A stretch of 64,000 nt of DNA from an uncultured Maribacter sp. (GCA_947504045.1 CANNFY010000001.1:1116001-1180000); one strand, 5' to 3'; shown: positions 8,632-19,616, numbered from the stretch's first letter. Made by a program: numbers and translations. Notes: generated by a model not told the origin, from the sequence alone.

Positions 8632-9441
8632 ATGAATGGTAAAAAGGTATTGTTTGTATCTTCTGAGTTAGTCCCTTATCTTCCTCAAAACGAAGTTTCT
8701 TTAATGTCCTATGAAACTCCAAAAATGGTAAATAGTAATGGTGGACAAATTAGAATTTTTATGCCTAGGTATGGAAATATTAATGAAAGAAGGCATCAAC
8801 TTCATGAAGTAATTCGCCTTTCGGGGATGAATTTAGTAATAAATGATATGGATATGCCCTTAATTATTAAAGTGGCTTCTATTCCAAAAGAACGTATTCA
8901 AGTTTATTTTATAGATAATGAAGAATACTTTAAAAGAAAAGCTACTTTTAATGATGCAGATGGGAATCTTTTTCCAGATAATGATCAAAGAGCTATTTTC
9001 TTTGCAAAAGGGGTTGTAGAAACGGTGAAAAAATTAAACTGGACGCCAGATATTATTCATGTACACGGGTGGATGGCCTCTTTGCTTCCTTTATACTTAA
9101 AAAAATATTATGCAGATGAGCCTTTATTTGCAGACAGTAAAATTGTTACTTCTGTTTATGGAAAAGGTTTTGAAGGAGAGTTAGATTCCGAAATGGTATC
9201 TAAAATTACTTTTGATGGTGTTGAAGAAGAAAGTATTAAAGCTTTAAAAGAACCAGACTATAATAATTTGTTAAAAGTAGCTGTAGATTATTCAGATGCC
9301 GTTATTTTAGCTGCAGAAGAAATTCCGGAAGATTTACAAAACCATATATCCAGCCTAGAAAAACCAGTGTTACCATATGTTCCTCTTCAAGAATTTGAAG
9401 AAGCTTATGCTAATTTTTATAACACAGAAGTTTTAAAATAA
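8632..9441 (+). CDS. Half-length glycogen/starch-synthase-like protein (GT5 N-terminal domain)
   Basis: 269 aa. It matches only the N-terminal Rossmann half of GT5 glycogen synthases: KKVLFVSSELVPY at the start, FMPRYGNI, the VYFIDNEEYF strand, NWTPDIIHVHGWMASLLPLYLK (residues about 139-161) and KIVTSVYGKGFEGE. The C-terminal GT-B domain that binds the nucleotide sugar (normally another 200 or more residues) is absent, and the KxGGL catalytic loop near residue 20 is replaced by NEVSLMSYETPKM. There is no frameshift: a normal stop is followed 5 bases later by the DUF4270 gene. As written it should not make glycogen. It may be a regulatory or binding protein kept from a synthase ancestor. Usually annotated as glycogen synthase, which overstates the evidence. 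Confidence 0.8.
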   Translation: MNGKKVLFVSSELVPYLPQNEVSLMSYETPKMVNSNGGQIRIFMPRYGNINERRHQLHEVIRLSGMNLVINDMDMPLIIKVASIPKERIQVYFIDNEEYFKRKATFNDADGNLFPDNDQRAIFFAKGVVETVKKLNWTPDIIHVHGWMASLLPLYLKKYYADEPLFADSKIVTSVYGKGFEGELDSEMVSKITFDGVEEESIKALKEPDYNNLLKVAVDYSDAVILAAEEIPEDLQNHISSLEKPVLPYVPLQEFEEAYANFYNTEVLK

Positions 9442-9446
9442 TCTAA

Positions 9447-11297
9447 ATGAAGTTAGTAAATAGATTTCAGTTTCCTACACTGTTGGGAGCTTTGTTTATT
9501 TTAATTGTATTCTCTTCTTGCGAAGAAGATTTAACAACTATAGGAGGAGAGATTGTTGGAGACACTCCTTTTACAACAAGCAAAGAAGTTTTTAATGTAT
9601 ATGCGTATAATAATAAAATTAATGCAGTACAAACTAATAAACTTGCGGTATACCAATTAGGTGCTTACAATGATCCTGTGTACGGAAGAACAGAAGGGCA
9701 GATAGTAACACAAATGCAATTAGCTTCTGGAAACCCTACCTTTGGAACTTATTCTCAATCTTCAGAAGATGGCTCTGAAACAGACGATAGTGTTTTTACG
9801 ATACCTGAAGAAGAAAAAGTTACAGAAGTTTATTTATACATACCATACCTAACAAAGTCAGTACAAAATGATACTGATAGCGATGGTGTGCCAGATGAGT
9901 TTGATGATGTTGTTGATGAAGATAATGATAATGATGGTGATGGTGTTTCAAATTTACTAGAAGCAGCTTCAGGAACAGACCCATTAGATGCATCAAGCGT
10001 AGATGCTAATTTTGATGGATTATATGATCCAGAAAATACAGAAGCAATAATTAGCAACAATTTTGCAAGACAAATAGATCTTGATAGTATTTATGGTGAT
10101 AGAGATACTCCTTTTAAGTTAAATGTAAAGAGGTCTACATTTTACTTAAGAGATTATGATCCAGAAACAAATTTTACCGAAGCACAAAACTATTTTTCCG
10201 ATAGGGACTATAACTCATTTGCAACAGAAACTATATCTATAGAAGAGGAAAATGAAATAGTTATAAGCGATAAAGAAATTTTAATTACAGAGGAAGATGA
10301 TGAATCTACGGAGGACGTAGACGAGTCCTTAACATTTACAAAATTAAACCCTGGAATCTATTTACCTCTAGATAATGATTTTTTTCAGGAGAATATTTTA
10401 GATAAAGAAGGTAGTTCAGAGTTATTAAACCAAAATAATTTTGAAGAATATTTAAGAGGGTTGCATATATCTTTAACTTCAAATGAAGATTTAATGTTGC
10501 TTTTAGATTTATCTAACGCATCAATAACTATGACTTACACGTATGAAGCTTATGATGCAGATAATGTAGAGTCTCCTAGTATAGAAACAGAAGACTATGT
10601 ATTTTCACTTATTGGAACAACTTTTACCGGAAATGCTGTAAATACTTTTATTAGCGAGGATTATTCTACTGAAATTTCAGAAGCAATAAATGCAACAGAA
10701 CAAAATGCCGAAAAAATTTACCTAAAAGGAGGTTCAGGAGCTTATGCTACAATTAAATTATTTGACGAAAATAATAGTCTAGATGTTATAAACCAGATAA
10801 AAGCAAATAACTGGATTATTAATGAAGCAAGATTAGTTTTTTATGTAGAAGAAGAAGCAAACCAAGCTATTAATGCTGCAAATACTTACGAGAGTAGTAT
10901 TAAACCGCCTAGGTTATATTTATTTAATACAGAAGATAATTCTGCATTATACAATTCTTTTACAGAGTATTCAACAGATGTAACACCTTTTGGATTATTT
11001 TTAAATTACAATGGTTTTTTAGAAGAATCAAGTTCCGGAGATAGTTATTCCATAAATATTACAGAGTACATTAATAGTATAATTGAAGACGGTACTAACG
11101 AAACCTTAGGTTTAATGATTACCCCAAATATTGAAACAACAACTGCATTAAATGCAAATGTTAATGGAGAATTATTAGAGCTTCCAATAGCCCCAACTAT
11201 ATCTCCATTAGGCACTGTTTTATATGGTAGTAATGTTTCTTCTGAAAATTTAGATAAAAAATTACAGTTAGAAATTTTTTACACAAAAACCAATTAA
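9447..11297 (+). CDS. DUF4270 lipoprotein with calcium-binding-like Asp-rich insert
   Basis: 616-aa surface or periplasmic lipoprotein. The signal peptide ends in a lipobox (IVFSSC; Cys26) followed by EEDLTTIGGEIVGDTPF, the standard opening of DUF4270 proteins, whose function is unknown. Residues about 142-190 are extremely Asp-rich with DTDSDGVPD and DNDNDGDGVS, like thrombospondin type 3 calcium-binding repeats. The C-terminal part alternates predicted beta strands. It starts 5 bases after the glycogen-synthase-like gene, so the two are cotranscribed. The following glmS has its own upstream signals. Family call is firm; role unknown. Confidence 0.85.
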   Translation: MKLVNRFQFPTLLGALFILIVFSSCEEDLTTIGGEIVGDTPFTTSKEVFNVYAYNNKINAVQTNKLAVYQLGAYNDPVYGRTEGQIVTQMQLASGNPTFGTYSQSSEDGSETDDSVFTIPEEEKVTEVYLYIPYLTKSVQNDTDSDGVPDEFDDVVDEDNDNDGDGVSNLLEAASGTDPLDASSVDANFDGLYDPENTEAIISNNFARQIDLDSIYGDRDTPFKLNVKRSTFYLRDYDPETNFTEAQNYFSDRDYNSFATETISIEEENEIVISDKEILITEEDDESTEDVDESLTFTKLNPGIYLPLDNDFFQENILDKEGSSELLNQNNFEEYLRGLHISLTSNEDLMLLLDLSNASITMTYTYEAYDADNVESPSIETEDYVFSLIGTTFTGNAVNTFISEDYSTEISEAINATEQNAEKIYLKGGSGAYATIKLFDENNSLDVINQIKANNWIINEARLVFYVEEEANQAINAANTYESSIKPPRLYLFNTEDNSALYNSFTEYSTDVTPFGLFLNYNGFLEESSSGDSYSINITEYINSIIEDGTNETLGLMITPNIETTTALNANVNGELLELPIAPTISPLGTVLYGSNVSSENLDKKLQLEIFYTKTN

Positions 11298-11309
11298 TTT
11301 TTTAGTACG

Positions 11310-11388
11310 TATATTACATTTAGTTTTATAACGTTATTGTTTTTGTAAAGCGTAATTAATGCTTGTTGCAGAGATTAAATGTAATATA
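11310..11388. repeat. 13-bp perfect inverted repeat upstream of glmS
   Basis: TATATTACATTTA at 11310-11322 is repeated as its exact complement TAAATGTAATATA at 11376-11388, 53 bases apart. The intervening DNA contains a near-palindrome GCGTAATTAATGC (11350-11362). The element lies between the DUF4270 stop and the glmS promoter element. It may fold as a long stem at the end of the DUF4270 transcript, or be paired binding sites. No T-run follows, so it is not a standard terminator. Confidence 0.55.
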
Positions 11389-11421
11389 TCTGATTTCTCC
11401 ACTTTAATTTATTTTACTTAA

Positions 11422-11429
11422 TATTTTTG
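11422..11429 (+). promoter_or_regulatory. -7 promoter element for glmS
   Basis: TATTTTTG fits TAnnTTTG and lies 33 bases before the glmS ATG. The -33 region is AT-rich without a distinct TTTG. Confidence 0.45.
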
Positions 11430-11462
11430 TAGTAATAAATACGCTTTAATAAATAAAAAAAT

Positions 11463-13307
11463 ATGTGCGGAATAGTAGGATATATAGGTCATAGAGAGGC
11501 CTTTCCAATTGTTATTAAAGGTTTACAACGTTTAGAGTATAGAGGGTATGATAGTGCAGGAGTTGCTATTTACGATGGTAGTAAAATAAATCTATCAAAA
11601 ACAAAAGGTAAAGTTGAAGACCTTAAAAATAAAGCAAAAGAGATTTCTCAAGCAGGAACTCTAGGTATAGGCCATACGCGTTGGGCAACACATGGTGTTC
11701 CTAACGATGTAAATTCGCACCCACACTATTCAAATTCTGGAGATTTAGTTATAATTCACAATGGTATTATTGAGAATTATGAATCTATAAAAAAAGCGCT
11801 AATTAATAGAGGGTATTCATTTAAATCAGATACCGATACAGAAGTATTGGTTAATTTAATTGAAGAAGTACAAAAAACGGAAGGCGTAAAATTAGGAAAA
11901 GCAGTTCAAATAGCATTAAACCAAGTAGTGGGAGCATATGCTATAGCAGTTTTTGATAAGAAAAAACCAGATGAAATTGTAGTTGCTAAATTAGGAAGTC
12001 CTTTGGCTATTGGTGTTGGTGAAAATGAATTTTTTATAGCTTCAGATGCATCTCCTTTTATCGAATTTACAAATAATGCCGTTTACTTAGAAGATGAGGA
12101 AATGGCAATTATTAGATTAGGAAAAGAAATTAAACTTCGTAAGATTAAGAATGATGCAATTGCATATCCAAATATTTTGGAATTGCAAATGAATTTAGAA
12201 GAGATAGAAAAAGGTGGTTATGACCACTTTATGTTAAAAGAAATATACGAACAACCAAGAGCAATTATGGATACTTATCGTGGTCGTCTACTAGCGGATC
12301 AAGGTATTATTCGTATGGCGGGTATTGATGAGAATATTGAAAAATTTACAAATGCTAATCGTATAATTATTGTTGCTTGTGGTACCTCTTGGCATGCAGG
12401 TCTTGTTGCAGAATATATTTTTGAAGACTTAGCAAGAATTCCAGTAGAAGTAGAATATGCATCAGAGTTTAGGTATAGAAACCCAATTATTACAGATAAA
12501 GATGTATTAATTGCAATTTCTCAATCAGGAGAAACAGCAGACACCTTGGCTGCAATAAAATTAGCAAAAGAAAAAGGAGCTTTTGTATTTGGGGTATGTA
12601 ATGTAGTAGGTTCTTCTATTGCAAGAGAATCTAATGCAGGGGCATATACACATGCTGGGCCAGAAATAGGTGTAGCATCTACAAAAGCATTTACCACACA
12701 AATAACAGTTTTAACTTTAATAGCTTTAAAATTAGCAAAAGAAAAAGGAGAATTTTCAAGTTCTAAATTTCATGAGTATTTAACCGAATTAGAAACAATA
12801 CCATCTAAAGTAGAAAAATCTTTACAATCTAATGCATTAGTAGAAACAGTAGCAGAAGTTTATAAAGATTCTGCAAATTGCTTGTATTTAGGTAGAGGGT
12901 ATAATTTTCCTGTAGCTTTAGAGGGTGCACTTAAATTAAAAGAAATTAGTTATATACATGCAGAAGGATATCCTGCTGCGGAGATGAAACACGGTCCTAT
13001 TGCCTTAATAGATGAACAAATGCCAGTAATAGTAATTGCTACAAAAAAAGGACATTATGAAAAGGTGGTAAGTAATATCCAAGAAATAAAATCTAGAAAA
13101 GGAAAAATTATAGCAATAGTAACCGAAGGAGATGTACAGGTTAAAGAGTTAGCGGATCATGTAATAGAAATTCCAGAAACTTTAGAAAGTTTAACTCCAT
13201 TACTAACAACTATTCCATTACAATTATTATCATATCATATTGCAGTAATGAGAAATTGTAATGTAGACCAACCAAGAAACTTGGCAAAATCTGTTACAGT
13301 GGAATAA
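11463..13307 (+). CDS. glmS: Glutamine-fructose-6-phosphate aminotransferase (isomerizing)
   Basis: 614-aa cytoplasmic enzyme making glucosamine-6-phosphate, the first step to UDP-GlcNAc for cell wall and polysaccharides. N-terminal class II amidotransferase domain with catalytic Cys2 (MCGIVGYIG), GHTRWATHG and the HNGIIENY block. Two SIS sugar-isomerase domains follow (about 290-420 and 460-600) with CGTSWHAG, ISQSGETADT and STKAFTTQ. The C-terminal DQPRNLAKSVTVE tail is the standard GlmS ending. Normal length. Single-gene unit with a terminator downstream at 13331. Confidence 0.98.
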   Translation: MCGIVGYIGHREAFPIVIKGLQRLEYRGYDSAGVAIYDGSKINLSKTKGKVEDLKNKAKEISQAGTLGIGHTRWATHGVPNDVNSHPHYSNSGDLVIIHNGIIENYESIKKALINRGYSFKSDTDTEVLVNLIEEVQKTEGVKLGKAVQIALNQVVGAYAIAVFDKKKPDEIVVAKLGSPLAIGVGENEFFIASDASPFIEFTNNAVYLEDEEMAIIRLGKEIKLRKIKNDAIAYPNILELQMNLEEIEKGGYDHFMLKEIYEQPRAIMDTYRGRLLADQGIIRMAGIDENIEKFTNANRIIIVACGTSWHAGLVAEYIFEDLARIPVEVEYASEFRYRNPIITDKDVLIAISQSGETADTLAAIKLAKEKGAFVFGVCNVVGSSIARESNAGAYTHAGPEIGVASTKAFTTQITVLTLIALKLAKEKGEFSSSKFHEYLTELETIPSKVEKSLQSNALVETVAEVYKDSANCLYLGRGYNFPVALEGALKLKEISYIHAEGYPAAEMKHGPIALIDEQMPVIVIATKKGHYEKVVSNIQEIKSRKGKIIAIVTEGDVQVKELADHVIEIPETLESLTPLLTTIPLQLLSYHIAVMRNCNVDQPRNLAKSVTVE

Positions 13308-13330
13308 ATTTTATAGCATAATAATTTAAT

Positions 13331-13366
13331 AAAAAGGGATTACAGCATTTGTTGTAATCCCTTTTT
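13331..13366 (+). terminator. Intrinsic terminator after glmS
   Basis: Stem AAAAAGGGATTACA / TGTAATCCCTTTTT (14 bp, perfect) with an 8-base loop and a T-run at the 3' side. It starts 23 bases past the glmS stop. Confidence 0.92.
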
Positions 13367-13508
13367 ATTTTACGAAAAACGGAATTTTAACGGTGTTTAT
13401 TTTAGAATAATTTATTATGCGTGCATAATTTTTTGTATTTTGTCATTGTCAATTTAAAAAAATAGCTAACTTGTGATTGACTTGCTAACAAAATAAATTA
13501 ATAACAGA

Positions 13509-16268
13509 ATGAGAAAAATACTCTTTTTATCCTTCCTTTTAGTAGGGTTGGGTGGCTACGCACAGACCATTGTTAAGGGGTCTGTATCCGATCAAAATGC
13601 TATTCCTGTACCGGGAGCAAATGTTGTAATTGTAGGTAAAGCAATTGGAACAGTAACAGATTTTGATGGTAATTTTGTATTAGAAACTTCTGAGACTCCC
13701 CCATTTCAATTAAAAATTACGAGTTTGGGGTACTCAGACGCAGTATCAAATATTACATCAAACAACCAAACTATTTCAATTACAATTAATGAAGCGCAAA
13801 CATTTTTAGATGAAGTAGTTTTATCTGCATCTAGAACTCCAGAACGTATTTTTGAATCTCCAGTTACGGTAGAGCGTTTTGGCTTAAAAGAAATTGAAAA
13901 CACAGCAGCAGCAGATTTTTATGGTGGACTAGAAAATTTAAAAGGTGTAGATGTTAATACAAATAGTTTAACATTTAAATCGGTAAATACTAGGGGTTTT
14001 GCAACCTTTGCAAACAATCGTTTTATGCAATTAGTAGATGGTATGGATAATTCCACACCAGCTTTAAACTTTCCTATTGGTAACTTAGTAGGTATGATAG
14101 AGCCAGATGTTAAAAGTGTAGAATTGCTTCCTGGTGCATCTTCTGCTTTATATGGAGCAAATGCATTTAATGGAATTCTTTTTATGACAAGTAAAAGCCC
14201 TTTTGATTATGAAGGTATTAGTGTTTCTATAAAAAGAGGAATTACATCGCAAGAGGCAGCAGGAGACAATGCGTATACAGATTTAGGTATTCGTGCAGCT
14301 CATAAATTTAGCGATAAGTTTGCCGCAAAAGTTAATTTTGGATATTTAAAAGGAACAGATTGGGCAGCTACTAGTGAGGCAGATAAAACAATTGAGGGTG
14401 GCACAAGGGCCGATACAAATTATGACGGTATTAATGTTTATGGAGATGAGGTTTCTACTAATATAAGGTCTGCATCTGGTTTAGGAATAATTCCAGATGT
14501 TGAAGTTAGTCGAACAGGTTATAATGAGTCCACTTTAACAAACTATAATGCCGAAAGTATTAAGGCAGATTGGGGATTATATTATAGACCAATTTTAGAT
14601 AACAGCTTAGAAGTTTCTTATGTTGGTAAGGTAGGTTCTGGTAGTACAATATATCAAGGAACAAATAGGTATAATATTAATGGCTTTTTTCAGCAACAAC
14701 ATAAAATAGAAGTAAGAAACGACAACTTTTTTGTTAGAGGTTATGTGGTTGCAGATAAAGCTGGAGATTCCTATGATATGGTTTTTACAGGAATTAATAT
14801 TAATAGAGCATGGAAAAGTGATGAGGATTGGTTTGGAGACTATATAGCAACTTATGCAGGTATAGAGTTAAGCGGAAACCCTTCAGGATTAACTACACAG
14901 CAAAAACATGATGCCGCTAGAGCAGCAGCAGATACAGGTCGTTATTTACCAGGATCTGATGAGTTTAATGCTGCTTTTAATGCTAGTATACAAAACCCAG
15001 ATTTATCGCAAGGGTCTAGATTTCAAGATGCATCAAAATATTATCATGCAGATGGTAATTATAATTTTAGTCATTTAACAGATTTTGCAGATATACAAGT
15101 AGGAGGTTCTTATAGAAAATATAGTTTGAATTCTTCAGGAACTATTTATACAGATTTAGATGGACCAATAGATTACTCAGAGTTTGGAGTGTATACACAA
15201 ATACAAAAGAAGTTTGAAATTGATGAAGAGAAAAGTGTAAAAGTTACAGGTTCAGTTAGGTATGATAAGTCAGAGTTTTTTGACGGATTTGTTTCTCCAA
15301 GAATTTCTGCTGGTTTAACACTTAATAGAGATCATAATATTAGAGTTTCTGCTCAAACAGGTTTTAGAAACCCAACCACACAAGATTTATTTATAGGGTT
15401 AGATGCTGGTAGAGCTATATTAATTGGTTCTGCACCAAATAATTTAGATCGTTATACAAGAGAATTTAATGTAAGTCAAACTGGACAAGATGATTTTGGC
15501 CAACCTGCTACAGTTACACAAACAGGAGCAGTTGCTTATAATAATTCTTACACAGCAAGCTCAGTTGAGGCACTTGGGGAAACAGGAGACCCATCTGTTT
15601 TAGAAATTGCCAATCCAGACATAGTAAAACCAGAGCAAGTACAATCTATAGAGCTAGGGTATAGAGGTAAAATTGATAAATTAATAGTAGATTTTAGTGT
15701 ATACTATAATAATTATAAAGATTTTATTTCTCAAGAAGTAGTTGTTTCACCATACTATGGTACTGTAGGAGAACCACTTTCTATTGCGGCAATAGCTAAT
15801 GATGATTTTCAAGCGTGGAGTACCTATACAAATTCAGAGGCAGATATTGCTTCTTATGGAGCATCAATAGGTCTTTCTGCTAAAGTGTTTGGAAATTTTG
15901 ATTTAAGTGGTAGTTATACGTATGCTAAGCTAGATTTTGATAGAGAAACATATCCAGATTTTGCAACAAATTTTAATACACCTGAGCATAAATTTAAAGC
16001 ATCTTTCGGAAATACGGAATTGATAGATAACTTAGGGTTTAATGTTTCTTATAGGTTTAGTGATGATTATTACTGGGAAGCTACCTTTGGTAATGGCGTA
16101 GTTCCAGAATTTCATACAGTAGATGCGCAAATAAGCTATGCGGTACCTAGTATAAAATCTGCATTTAAACTAGGAGCAACTAATTTACTTGGAGATGAGT
16201 ATTTTACTGCCTTTGGTACAGGTTTTATAGGTTCTATGTACTATTTATCATGGACTATAAATAACTAA
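13509..16268 (+). CDS. TonB-dependent receptor with N-terminal carboxypeptidase-regulatory-like domain
   Basis: 919-aa outer-membrane receptor. Signal peptide MRKILFLSFLLVGLGGYAQ. Residues about 22-105 form a CarboxypepD_reg-like domain (VKGSVSDQNAIPVPGANV...GTVTDFDGNFVL). A plug domain follows (about 115-230), with RGFATFANNRFMQLVDGMD and SVELLPGASSALYGANAFNGI. The remaining 680 residues are the 22-strand barrel with typical RYDKSEFFDGFVSPRISAG and TGFRNPTTQ blocks. The C-terminus is short of a terminal aromatic motif but ends SWTINN. The gene is followed 18 bases later by an SGNH-hydrolase lipoprotein, so the pair probably binds, cleaves and imports an ester- or acyl-bearing substrate. The substrate cannot be read from sequence. 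Confidence 0.93.
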   Translation: MRKILFLSFLLVGLGGYAQTIVKGSVSDQNAIPVPGANVVIVGKAIGTVTDFDGNFVLETSETPPFQLKITSLGYSDAVSNITSNNQTISITINEAQTFLDEVVLSASRTPERIFESPVTVERFGLKEIENTAAADFYGGLENLKGVDVNTNSLTFKSVNTRGFATFANNRFMQLVDGMDNSTPALNFPIGNLVGMIEPDVKSVELLPGASSALYGANAFNGILFMTSKSPFDYEGISVSIKRGITSQEAAGDNAYTDLGIRAAHKFSDKFAAKVNFGYLKGTDWAATSEADKTIEGGTRADTNYDGINVYGDEVSTNIRSASGLGIIPDVEVSRTGYNESTLTNYNAESIKADWGLYYRPILDNSLEVSYVGKVGSGSTIYQGTNRYNINGFFQQQHKIEVRNDNFFVRGYVVADKAGDSYDMVFTGININRAWKSDEDWFGDYIATYAGIELSGNPSGLTTQQKHDAARAAADTGRYLPGSDEFNAAFNASIQNPDLSQGSRFQDASKYYHADGNYNFSHLTDFADIQVGGSYRKYSLNSSGTIYTDLDGPIDYSEFGVYTQIQKKFEIDEEKSVKVTGSVRYDKSEFFDGFVSPRISAGLTLNRDHNIRVSAQTGFRNPTTQDLFIGLDAGRAILIGSAPNNLDRYTREFNVSQTGQDDFGQPATVTQTGAVAYNNSYTASSVEALGETGDPSVLEIANPDIVKPEQVQSIELGYRGKIDKLIVDFSVYYNNYKDFISQEVVVSPYYGTVGEPLSIAAIANDDFQAWSTYTNSEADIASYGASIGLSAKVFGNFDLSGSYTYAKLDFDRETYPDFATNFNTPEHKFKASFGNTELIDNLGFNVSYRFSDDYYWEATFGNGVVPEFHTVDAQISYAVPSIKSAFKLGATNLLGDEYFTAFGTGFIGSMYYLSWTINN

Positions 16269-16286
16269 TAAAAAATATAAAATAGA

Positions 16287-17930
16287 ATGAAAAATATAAA
16301 ATATATACTATCGCTAATAGCCATTACATCTTTTGTAGCATGTAATGATATTGAAGATGTGGATTTAGACCTTGAAGAAACAACAGTAACTCCAGAATTA
16401 ACTGGAGGTTCAGTAGACTTCTCTAACTATGTTGCATTAGGAGCTTCTTTTACAGCAGGTTTTACAGATAATGCCTTGTTTAAGGCAGGTCAAGAAAATT
16501 CTTTTCCGAATTTATTAGCTCAAAAATTTGCATTATTAGGAGGAGGGGAGTTTACCCAACCATTAATGAATGATAATATTGGAGGTCTTATTTTAGGAGG
16601 AAACTTAGTTATAAATACAGAAGGAGATACTTTATTTAAACCTAGATTAGTTTTTGGCGGAGAAGGACCTGTAGACTTAAAAGAATTAATAGGAGATGTT
16701 ACACCAACAACAGACTTTTTACTTAATAATCCATCAGGAACATTTAAAAACCTAGGAGTACCTGGAGCTAAAAGTTTTCATTTATTAGCAAATGGTTATG
16801 GTAACATTGCTAATTTTCCTACAGCAGCAAACCCTTACGCAATACGCTTAATGGCAGATAGCCCAGATGCATCTTTATTAGAACTAGCAATGGCTCAGAA
16901 TCCAACATTTTTTACCTTGTCAGAAATTGGTGGTAACGATGTTTTAGGATATGCAACTACAGGAGGAGATGGTACAAATACTATTACAGATGTAAGTACA
17001 TTTAATTTTGCATTTAATACTTTAATAACAACACTAACCTCAAATGGTGCCAAAGGAGCGGTAACAAATGTACCTTATATAACAGATTTGCCACATTTTA
17101 CAACAGTGCCATATAATCCTTTAGATCCTGCAAATGAAGATTTTGGACCCCAAATACCAACTTTAAACACAATTTATGGAGCTATTAATCAAATATTTAT
17201 TGCTCTAGGGCAGGAGAATCGAGTAATAGAATTCTCAGAAACAGCAGCAAGCGCAGTAGTAATACATGATGAGACATTAGCCGATTTATCTTTGCAAATA
17301 ATAGGCGCATTAAATGCAAGCGAAACTTTTCCAATTTTTGTACAACAATTTGGTTTACCTGCACAAGCAGCACCACTTGTGGCAAATTTATTAGGTAATG
17401 CATATGGGCAAGTAAGACAGGCTACAGCAGAAGATTTGTTAGTCTTACCAAGTAGTTCTACTATTGGAACAGTTAATATGGATGCATTAGCAGGTTTTAT
17501 GCAACAAGGACTAACTTTAGAGTTAGCAGGACAATTTTCTGTAGAAGGCATTTCTCTTCCATTAGAAGATAAATGGGTGCTATTGCCAAGTGAGCAAGAA
17601 GAAATTAAAGTAGCAACAGACGCGTATAACCAAACAATAGCTGATGTTGTTAATGCGAATTCTAATGTTGCTTTAGTAGATTTAAATAGTGTTTTGTCTG
17701 AAGCAGCAACAACAGGTTTAGATACAGGAGGATTCTCTTTTACTACTAATTTGGTTACCGGAGGTTTGGTAAGTTTAGATGGTATTCATTTAACAAGTAG
17801 AGGTTATGCCGTAATGGCAAATGAATTTTTAGAACAAATAGATGCTTCTTTTGGTTCTAATTTTATTTTATCAGGAAATGAGAATATACCTGCAGATTAT
17901 CCAACAAACTACTCGCCTGCATTGCAATAA
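16287..17930 (+). CDS. SGNH/GDSL-type hydrolase lipoprotein
   Basis: 547-aa lipoprotein. Signal peptide with lipobox-like SFVAC (Cys19), then an acidic linker (DIEDVDLDLEETT). SGNH-family blocks are present: block I YVALGASFTAG with nucleophile candidate Ser54, block III SEIGGNDVLG (about 211-220), and block V LDGIHLTSRGYAVMA (about 493-507) with the Asp-x-x-His pair. It is longer than simple GDSL enzymes because of inserts between blocks. It likely acts on esters at the cell surface and partners with the TonB receptor encoded just upstream. Its own terminator follows at 17951. Substrate unknown. Confidence 0.85.
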   Translation: MKNIKYILSLIAITSFVACNDIEDVDLDLEETTVTPELTGGSVDFSNYVALGASFTAGFTDNALFKAGQENSFPNLLAQKFALLGGGEFTQPLMNDNIGGLILGGNLVINTEGDTLFKPRLVFGGEGPVDLKELIGDVTPTTDFLLNNPSGTFKNLGVPGAKSFHLLANGYGNIANFPTAANPYAIRLMADSPDASLLELAMAQNPTFFTLSEIGGNDVLGYATTGGDGTNTITDVSTFNFAFNTLITTLTSNGAKGAVTNVPYITDLPHFTTVPYNPLDPANEDFGPQIPTLNTIYGAINQIFIALGQENRVIEFSETAASAVVIHDETLADLSLQIIGALNASETFPIFVQQFGLPAQAAPLVANLLGNAYGQVRQATAEDLLVLPSSSTIGTVNMDALAGFMQQGLTLELAGQFSVEGISLPLEDKWVLLPSEQEEIKVATDAYNQTIADVVNANSNVALVDLNSVLSEAATTGLDTGGFSFTTNLVTGGLVSLDGIHLTSRGYAVMANEFLEQIDASFGSNFILSGNENIPADYPTNYSPALQ

Positions 17931-17950
17931 TTACTAATAAAAAAAGAGTT

Positions 17951-17990
17951 AAAAAGGAGTAATACTGGTATTGCTCCTTTTTATTTTTTT
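17951..17990 (+). terminator. Intrinsic terminator after the TonB/SGNH operon
   Basis: 14-bp stem AAAAAGGAGTAATA / TATTGCTCCTTTTT with one U-G wobble, a CTGG loop and a T-rich tail to 17990. It lies 20 bases past the SGNH stop and before the atpD promoter. Confidence 0.9.
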
Positions 17991-18029
17991 AAATCTAATC
18001 AAAGAGTTTTTAATTTAATTGTAAAACTG

Positions 18030-18037
18030 TATCTTTG
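18030..18037 (+). promoter_or_regulatory. -7 promoter element for atpDC
   Basis: TATCTTTG is a full TAnnTTTG match immediately downstream of the preceding terminator. It implies a start near 18043 and a leader of about 55 bases before the atpD ATG. An AT-rich GTTTTT at 18006-18011 may serve as the -33 element. Confidence 0.65.
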
Positions 18038-18095
18038 CAGCCTGAAAATAAAGGCCAGATTTGGCTTAATTAATACTAAATACTTAAACACGTAA

Positions 18096-19607
<1,512 letters not shown>

Positions 19608-19616
19608 AAGTTCAGA

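Noticed and set aside
8534-8722. 62-codon minus-strand frame over the panC/GT5 promoter region
   Set aside because: It overlaps the start of the glycogen-synthase-like gene and both promoter elements; no homology seen.
11298-11462. glmS ribozyme or riboswitch
   Set aside because: The leader lacks the conserved glmS ribozyme core as far as can be judged by eye, and the ribozyme is known mainly from Firmicutes. Only the inverted repeat is reported.
17189-17551. 120-codon minus-strand frame
   Set aside because: Opposite the SGNH lipoprotein, whose catalytic motifs prove the plus strand is coding.
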